A stretch of 8,809 nucleotides of DNA from assembly GCA_021796905.1 (NCBI GenBank), contig JAKABK010000050.1, forward strand, positions 1 through 8,809, given 5' to 3'. The notes beneath the pieces were generated by a model. The model did not search any database, was not told the DNA's origin, and saw only the letters and a program-made list of their open reading frames with translations. Each line of letters begins with the position of its first letter. Position 1 is the first letter of the stretch. This document shows, piece after piece, positions 5,448 through 8,809 of this stretch. The position numbers and the translations under genes are program-made. This DNA is from Actinomycetes bacterium (GTDB taxonomy: Bacteria > Actinomycetota > Acidimicrobiia > Acidimicrobiales > Palsa-688).

Positions 5448-6703
5448 GGCGCGAGCCGGCGTCGGCCGCCGGGCGCCGTGACGACGAGGCGGCCGCAGTT
5501 GCGCTCTGCGGCCTCCCCGGTATCGGGCCGGTGAGCCTCGGCCGGCTGCTCTCGGAGGCCGGAGGGCCGGCGGCGGCGTGGGAGGCAGTCCGCTCCGGCA
5601 ATCTGGGACGCCCCGGGAACCCCCGGCCCGGGATCGTCCCGTGGGCGGTCGCTGCCGCTCGCATCGACCCGTGGACCCGCTGGGAGGCGGCTGTCGCCGG
5701 CGGGATCGGCGTCACATGGGTCGGACGGCCCGACTACCCGTCACGTCTGGCGCTGGATCCACTCCCGCCACCGGTGCTGTTCTGGAGAGGACACCTCGAG
5801 GTCCTCGACCGGCGGTGTGTGGCGGTGATCGGCACCAGACGCTGCACACCCGGAGGACGGCGCCTGGCTTGGGAGCTGGGCCGCGACCTGGCCGAAGCCG
5901 GGATGTGCGTGGTCTCGGGGCTCGCCCTCGGCATCGACGGCCACGCCCATCTCGGGGCGTGTACCGCCGGGCCCCGAGGAGCGACCGTCGGGGTCGCGGC
6001 GAGCGGCGTGGACGTGCCCTACCCGAGGCGGCACGCCGCCTTGTGGCAGCGGGTGGTCGAGCGCGGGGCGGTGATCTCGGAGACCGCGCCGGGTGGCCCC
6101 GCCCAACGGTGGCGTTTCCCGGCTCGAAACCGGGTGATCGCCGGCTCCTCCGAGCTGGTCGTAGTCGTGGAGAGCCACTCGGGGGGTGGGTCCCTCCTGA
6201 CCGTCGAGGCCGCCCTCGAGCGCGGTATCGAGGTCCGGGCGGTACCGGGGCCGGTCCACTCGTCGGCGTCGGAGGGCACCAACCAGCTGCTGTTCGAGGG
6301 GGCGGGGCCGGTGCGGAGCGCCGCCGACGTTCTCGACGCCATGGGCGAGGTCCGGGCCACCGGACGACGCCGACCTCCGCCCAGCCCCCCGCCCGAGCGG
6401 CCGGCGAGCCCGCCCGGCGACCCCGCCCGCGGCTCACGGGACCGGTCCGCCCAGCGGGGCAGCGGGCCTCCCCCAGCAGGCCAGCCCCGGTCGTCGAGGC
6501 GGGATGCTGTCGGCCCGGCGGGGCAGGGCGAGGACCCTCGCGCTGCCCGGGTCCTCGCCGCGGTCGGATGGGAACCGACCTCCCTCAACCGGGTCGTTGC
6601 CCGCGTCGGCCTGCCGATCGCAGTGGTGGTCGCCGTGCTCGAGCAGCTCGCCGCGCTCGGATCGGTGGCAGAAGAGCGCGGGTGGTGGCAGCGGCTGCGC
6701 TGA
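5444..6703 (+). CDS. dprA: DNA-processing protein DprA
   Basis: DprA protects incoming single-stranded DNA and loads RecA onto it. The 419-residue protein starts with an HhH/SAM-like region (LPGIGPVSLGRLL, 24-36). The Rossmann-like SMF domain follows: DYPSRL (97-102), VAVIGTR (126-132), VSGLALGIDGHAHLGA (157-172), SGVDVPYPRRH (187-197), FPARNRVIAGSS (225-236) and AVPGP...SEGTNQLL (266-283). A winged-helix domain (about 376-410, PTSLNRVVARVGLP) ends the chain. Between SMF and winged helix lies a long Pro/Arg/Gly-rich linker (about 305-365), longer than usual. GTG 5444 overlaps the comM stop by 4 bp and has GAGG at 5434-5437. Overlap with comM supports joint expression. Whether the organism is naturally competent cannot be told here. 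Confidence 0.95.
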   Translation: MRREPASAAGRRDDEAAAVALCGLPGIGPVSLGRLLSEAGGPAAAWEAVRSGNLGRPGNPRPGIVPWAVAAARIDPWTRWEAAVAGGIGVTWVGRPDYPSRLALDPLPPPVLFWRGHLEVLDRRCVAVIGTRRCTPGGRRLAWELGRDLAEAGMCVVSGLALGIDGHAHLGACTAGPRGATVGVAASGVDVPYPRRHAALWQRVVERGAVISETAPGGPAQRWRFPARNRVIAGSSELVVVVESHSGGGSLLTVEAALERGIEVRAVPGPVHSSASEGTNQLLFEGAGPVRSAADVLDAMGEVRATGRRRPPPSPPPERPASPPGDPARGSRDRSAQRGSGPPPAGQPRSSRRDAVGPAGQGEDPRAARVLAAVGWEPTSLNRVVARVGLPIAVVVAVLEQLAALGSVAEERGWWQRLR

Positions 6704-6767
6704 GGTCGAGGACCGCTGGTGGGAGGGGTCGCCCGGTCCCGGAGGTGCTGGTGACCCGGATAGCCGG

Positions 6768-6773
6768 TAGCCT
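6768..6773 (+). promoter_or_regulatory. Putative -10 element of whiG
   Basis: TAGCCT lies in a 7-bp repeat context (ATAGCCG then GTAGCCT, 6760-6773) and is followed by CTG, matching the lgt-like -10 region (TAGCCTCTG). It predicts a start near 6779-6780 and a leader of about 20 nt before GTG 6800. No recognisable -35 is seen. Confidence 0.35.
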
Positions 6774-6799
6774 CTGTGTCGTGCGTTCGGCCACCTCCT

Positions 6800-7735
6800 G
6801 TGCCCCCCGGCCGCCCCGCGGTGCCCAGTCCTGACGGCCGTGAGCCCGCAGCGCCATCCCCGGCGCAGCCGGCGGGAGGACAACCGTCCGAGGCGGTCAC
6901 CGACCGGAGCGGTGCCGACGCGGCCCTGGCCGAGTCGGAGCGTGCGGCGGCCGACCGGGTGGAGGCGGAGCGCCGGGCGATCGCCCGGCTGTGGCGCGAG
7001 TACAAGGAGACCGGGCGTCGTCAACTGCGCGACCAGCTGATCATCCACTACTCCCCGTTGGTCAAGTACGTCGCCGGCCGGGTGTCGGTAGGGCTCCCCC
7101 ACACGATCGAGCAGGCCGACCTGGTGAGCTACGGGATGTTCGGACTGATCGATGCGATCGACAAGTTCGACACCGAGCGGAACATCAAGTTCGAGACCTA
7201 CGCGATCACCCGGATCAAGGGGGCGATCATCGACGAGCTCCGCTCGATCGACTGGGTCCCTCGCTCGGTGAGGTCGAAGGCCCGTTCGGTCGAGCAGGCC
7301 TACGCCAAGCTCGAATCGTCGCTGCTCCGGACGCCCACCGACAGCGAGGTGGCCGAGGAGATGGGGATCGGCGAGGCGGAGCTGCAACAGATCTTCACCC
7401 AGATCTCCTTCGTCGGGGTTGTGGCGCTCGACGATCTGCTCGCTGTCGGCGACCGCGACGAGACCACCACCCTCGGCGACACGATCGCCGACCGCCGGGA
7501 CGGCCCGATGGCCACCTTCGAGGTCGAGGAGATGAAGCAGGTCCTGGCCGGAGCGATCAACCGGCTCGGTGACCGGGAGAAGGTGGTGCTCACCTTGTAC
7601 TACTACGAGGGGCTCACCCTCGCCGAGATCGGCCAGGTCCTCTCCGTCACCGAGAGCAGGGTGTGCCAGATCCACACCAAAGCCGTGCTCCAGTTGCGGG
7701 CGCGCTTGCTGACCGCCGAGCGCAGCTCGGGCTGA
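6800..7735 (+). CDS. whiG: WhiG/FliA-class sigma factor (sigma-28 family)
   Basis: This RNA polymerase sigma factor is very close to Streptomyces WhiG. Region 2 holds [21 protein letters not shown] (80-100) and [19 protein letters not shown]...[13 protein letters not shown] (114-148). Region 3 begins [17 protein letters not shown] (152-168), and region 4 is [31 protein letters not shown] (264-294) with the helix-turn-helix. A Pro/Ala-rich, probably disordered N-terminus of about 55 residues precedes region 2. The frame is open to GTG 6776; I prefer GTG 6800 because codons before it are poor in third-position G/C and lie at the putative transcript start. GTG 6821 is also possible, and none has a Shine-Dalgarno. 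In Streptomyces WhiG directs sporulation genes and is held by the RsiG-cyclic-di-GMP complex; in motile actinobacteria the class drives flagellar genes. No anti-sigma gene is visible here. Confidence 0.93.
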   Translation: MPPGRPAVPSPDGREPAAPSPAQPAGGQPSEAVTDRSGADAALAESERAAADRVEAERRAIARLWREYKETGRRQLRDQLIIHYSPLVKYVAGRVSVGLPHTIEQADLVSYGMFGLIDAIDKFDTERNIKFETYAITRIKGAIIDELRSIDWVPRSVRSKARSVEQAYAKLESSLLRTPTDSEVAEEMGIGEAELQQIFTQISFVGVVALDDLLAVGDRDETTTLGDTIADRRDGPMATFEVEEMKQVLAGAINRLGDREKVVLTLYYYEGLTLAEIGQVLSVTESRVCQIHTKAVLQLRARLLTAERSSG

Positions 7736-7792
7736 GCGACCCTGCGCCCACCCCGGGGAGGTCCGCCGATGGCCGTAGCTGGTCGGGTGCGG

Positions 7793-7798
7793 TAGCAT
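7793..7798 (+). promoter_or_regulatory. Putative -10 element of rpsB
   Basis: TAGCAT, in the context GGTAGCATC, fits the same TAnnnT pattern as the sites before lgt and whiG. It would begin a transcript near 7804, giving rpsB a leader of about 115 nt independent of whiG. The -35 is not recognisable. Confidence 0.4.
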
Positions 7799-7803
7799 CG
7801 GCG

Positions 7804-7918
7804 GCTGCGTGCCGCAGAGTGGGACGCTCCAATCCACCTACGCCCGTGCACCCCCACGGTCGCCGGCTCCGCTCCGGCGCTAGTGCCCGGGCCGAACGAC
7901 CAACCGATGGGAGAACAC
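7804..7918 (+). promoter_or_regulatory. Structured 5' leader of rpsB
   Basis: Three short hairpins can form: CTGCG/CGCAG (7805-7809 with 7813-7817), CCGTG/CACGG (7844-7848 with 7855-7859) and CGCCGG/CCGGCG (7861-7866 with 7874-7879). The Shine-Dalgarno GGGAG (7909-7913) is left unpaired, 5 nt from the ATG. Ribosomal protein leaders are often autoregulated and S2 represses its own operon in E. coli. Such control here is inference from the length and stems only. Confidence 0.35.
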
Positions 7919-8809
7919 ATGGCTGTTGTGACGATGCGCCAGTTGCTCGAGGCCGGGGTCCACTTCGGGCACCAGACCCGGCGTTGGAACCCGAAGATGA
8001 AGCGCTTCATCTTCGGGGAGCGCAACGGCATCTACATCATCGATCTCCAGCAGACCCTGGAGCGCATCGACGTCGCCTACTCCTTCGTGCGCGACCTGGT
8101 CGCCGACGACGGCGTCGTCCTCTTCGTCGGGACCAAGAAGCAGACCCAGGACCCGATCGCTACCTTCGCCGCCCGCTGCGGCATGCCCTACATCAACGAG
8201 CGCTGGCTGGGCGGGATGCTCACCAATTTCAACACCATCGCCGGCCGGGTGAAGAAGATGCAGGAGTACCAGCGTATGCGGGCCGCCGGTGACTTCGAGG
8301 CGATGCCCAAGAAGGAGGCGCTCATCCTCACCCGCGAGCTCGACAAGCTCGAGCGCAACCTGGGCGGGATCAGGACCATGAGCCGCCTGCCCGACGCGGT
8401 GTTCATCATCGACACCAAGAAAGAGCACATCGCGGTGACCGAGGCAAACAAGCTCGGTCTCCCGGTGGTCGCCGTCGTGGACACCAACTGCGACCCGGAC
8501 CTGGTGCAGTACGTCATCCCGGGCAACGACGACGCGATCCGGGCGGGCACCCTCATGTGCCGCGTGGTCGCCGACGCCGTCGACGAGGGACGTTTCATCG
8601 CTTCGCGTCGCGCGGCGCTCAACGCTCCTCCCGTGCCGGCGAGCGTTCCGACCCCGCCCGATCCCGAGGAGGAAGCCCGCCGGGCGGAGCAGCAGCGTGA
8701 GGCGCGTCGTCAGGCGGCGCTGTGGCAGAGCGAACGTGAGGCCCGACTGGCCGGCTCGGTCGATGGTGGCGCCGGGCCGGTGGAGGAAGTAGCAGCCCCG
8801 AGCGCGGCC
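7919..8809 (+). CDS. rpsB: 30S ribosomal protein S2 (3' end outside window)
   Basis: The frame is open from ATG 7919 to the window edge, 297 codons with no stop. S2 motifs are continuous: [22 protein letters not shown] (6-27), IYIIDLQQT (39-47), FVGTKKQ (69-75), [16 protein letters not shown] (89-104), [22 protein letters not shown] (159-180), [12 protein letters not shown] (182-193) and [12 protein letters not shown] (198-209). The normal S2 fold ends near residue 227. A further 70 or more residues follow: a Pro-rich stretch (237-249), a Glu/Arg/Ala-rich, probably helical segment (250-278) and an Ala/Gly/Pro tail. GGGAG at 7909-7913 sets the start; an in-frame ATG at 7907 overlaps that site and is unlikely. 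S2 binds late to the 30S subunit near S1 or the mRNA exit. The next gene, outside, is probably tsf. Confidence 0.98.
   Translation, partial: MAVVTMRQLLEAGVHFGHQTRRWNPKMKRFIFGERNGIYIIDLQQTLERIDVAYSFVRDLVADDGVVLFVGTKKQTQDPIATFAARCGMPYINERWLGGMLTNFNTIAGRVKKMQEYQRMRAAGDFEAMPKKEALILTRELDKLERNLGGIRTMSRLPDAVFIIDTKKEHIAVTEANKLGLPVVAVVDTNCDPDLVQYVIPGNDDAIRAGTLMCRVVADAVDEGRFIASRRAALNAPPVPASVPTPPDPEEEARRAEQQREARRQAALWQSEREARLAGSVDGGAGPVEEVAAPSAA

Noticed and set aside
4756..5715. 319-codon minus-strand frame opposite comM and dprA
   Set aside because: It is a shadow of strongly conserved coding sequence, with an Arg/Pro/Gly-dominated product and no ribosome site.
7765..7770. GCCGAT as the -10 of a WhiG/sigma-28 promoter before rpsB
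   Set aside because: There is no TAAA-like -35 about 15 nt upstream and the match to GCCGATAA breaks after six bases.
6434..7837. 467-codon minus-strand frame across dprA, whiG and the gap before rpsB
   Set aside because: It spans two confident plus-strand genes and reads as low-complexity Gly/Asp/Arg/Leu sequence typical of antisense frames in high-GC DNA.
1..8809. Whole-window defence island or mobile element
   Set aside because: Apart from the TA pair at the left edge, all genes are housekeeping or widely conserved actinobacterial genes. No integrase, transposase, att repeat or nuclease-helicase set is present.

Overview
The window looks like chromosome of a high-GC actinobacterium. Most starts are GTG, and third codon positions are strongly G/C. 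DUF2469 and a WhiG-type sigma factor are actinobacterial markers, and both sit next to the yraN-comM-dprA-rpsB neighbourhood that is typical of Actinomycetota. The divergent Lgt and the WhiG gene directly before rpsB hint at a deep lineage such as Acidimicrobiia; that placement is inference.

Layout. (1) Positions 1-283, minus strand: the 3' part of a type II toxin-antitoxin operon. It has a ribbon-helix-helix antitoxin with a 16-bp palindromic operator over its start codon, and the first 15 codons of a putative toxin joined by a GTGA overlap. (2) Positions 284-668: no credible gene, but an unusual density of strong inverted repeats (332-352, 401-433, 521-563, 586-605, 617-628). (3) Positions 699-1631: a seven-helix Lgt-like membrane protein. 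(4) Positions 1781-3759: DUF2469, YraN and a cystathionine gamma-synthase/lyase-type PLP enzyme. (5) Positions 3728-3926: a 31-bp tandem duplication over the end of the PLP gene, a short hairpin and the leader of comM. (6) Positions 3927-6703: comM (yifB) and dprA, overlapping by 4 bp. (7) Positions 6800-7735: a WhiG/FliA-class sigma factor. (8) Positions 7793-8809: rpsB with its own promoter-like site and a structured leader; the gene runs off the window.

Functionally, yraN, comM and dprA belong to DNA processing: a nuclease-fold protein, a branch-migration helicase and the RecA loader for incoming single strands. The PLP enzyme (sulfur amino acids) is a metabolic insertion into that array. 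Lgt belongs to lipoprotein maturation and WhiG to developmental or motility transcription. rpsB marks the start of the translation block that usually continues with tsf, pyrH and frr.

I see no CRISPR array, integrase, transposase, tRNA or rRNA. No complete new multi-gene system is visible. The least explained element is the hairpin-rich stretch 332-628.
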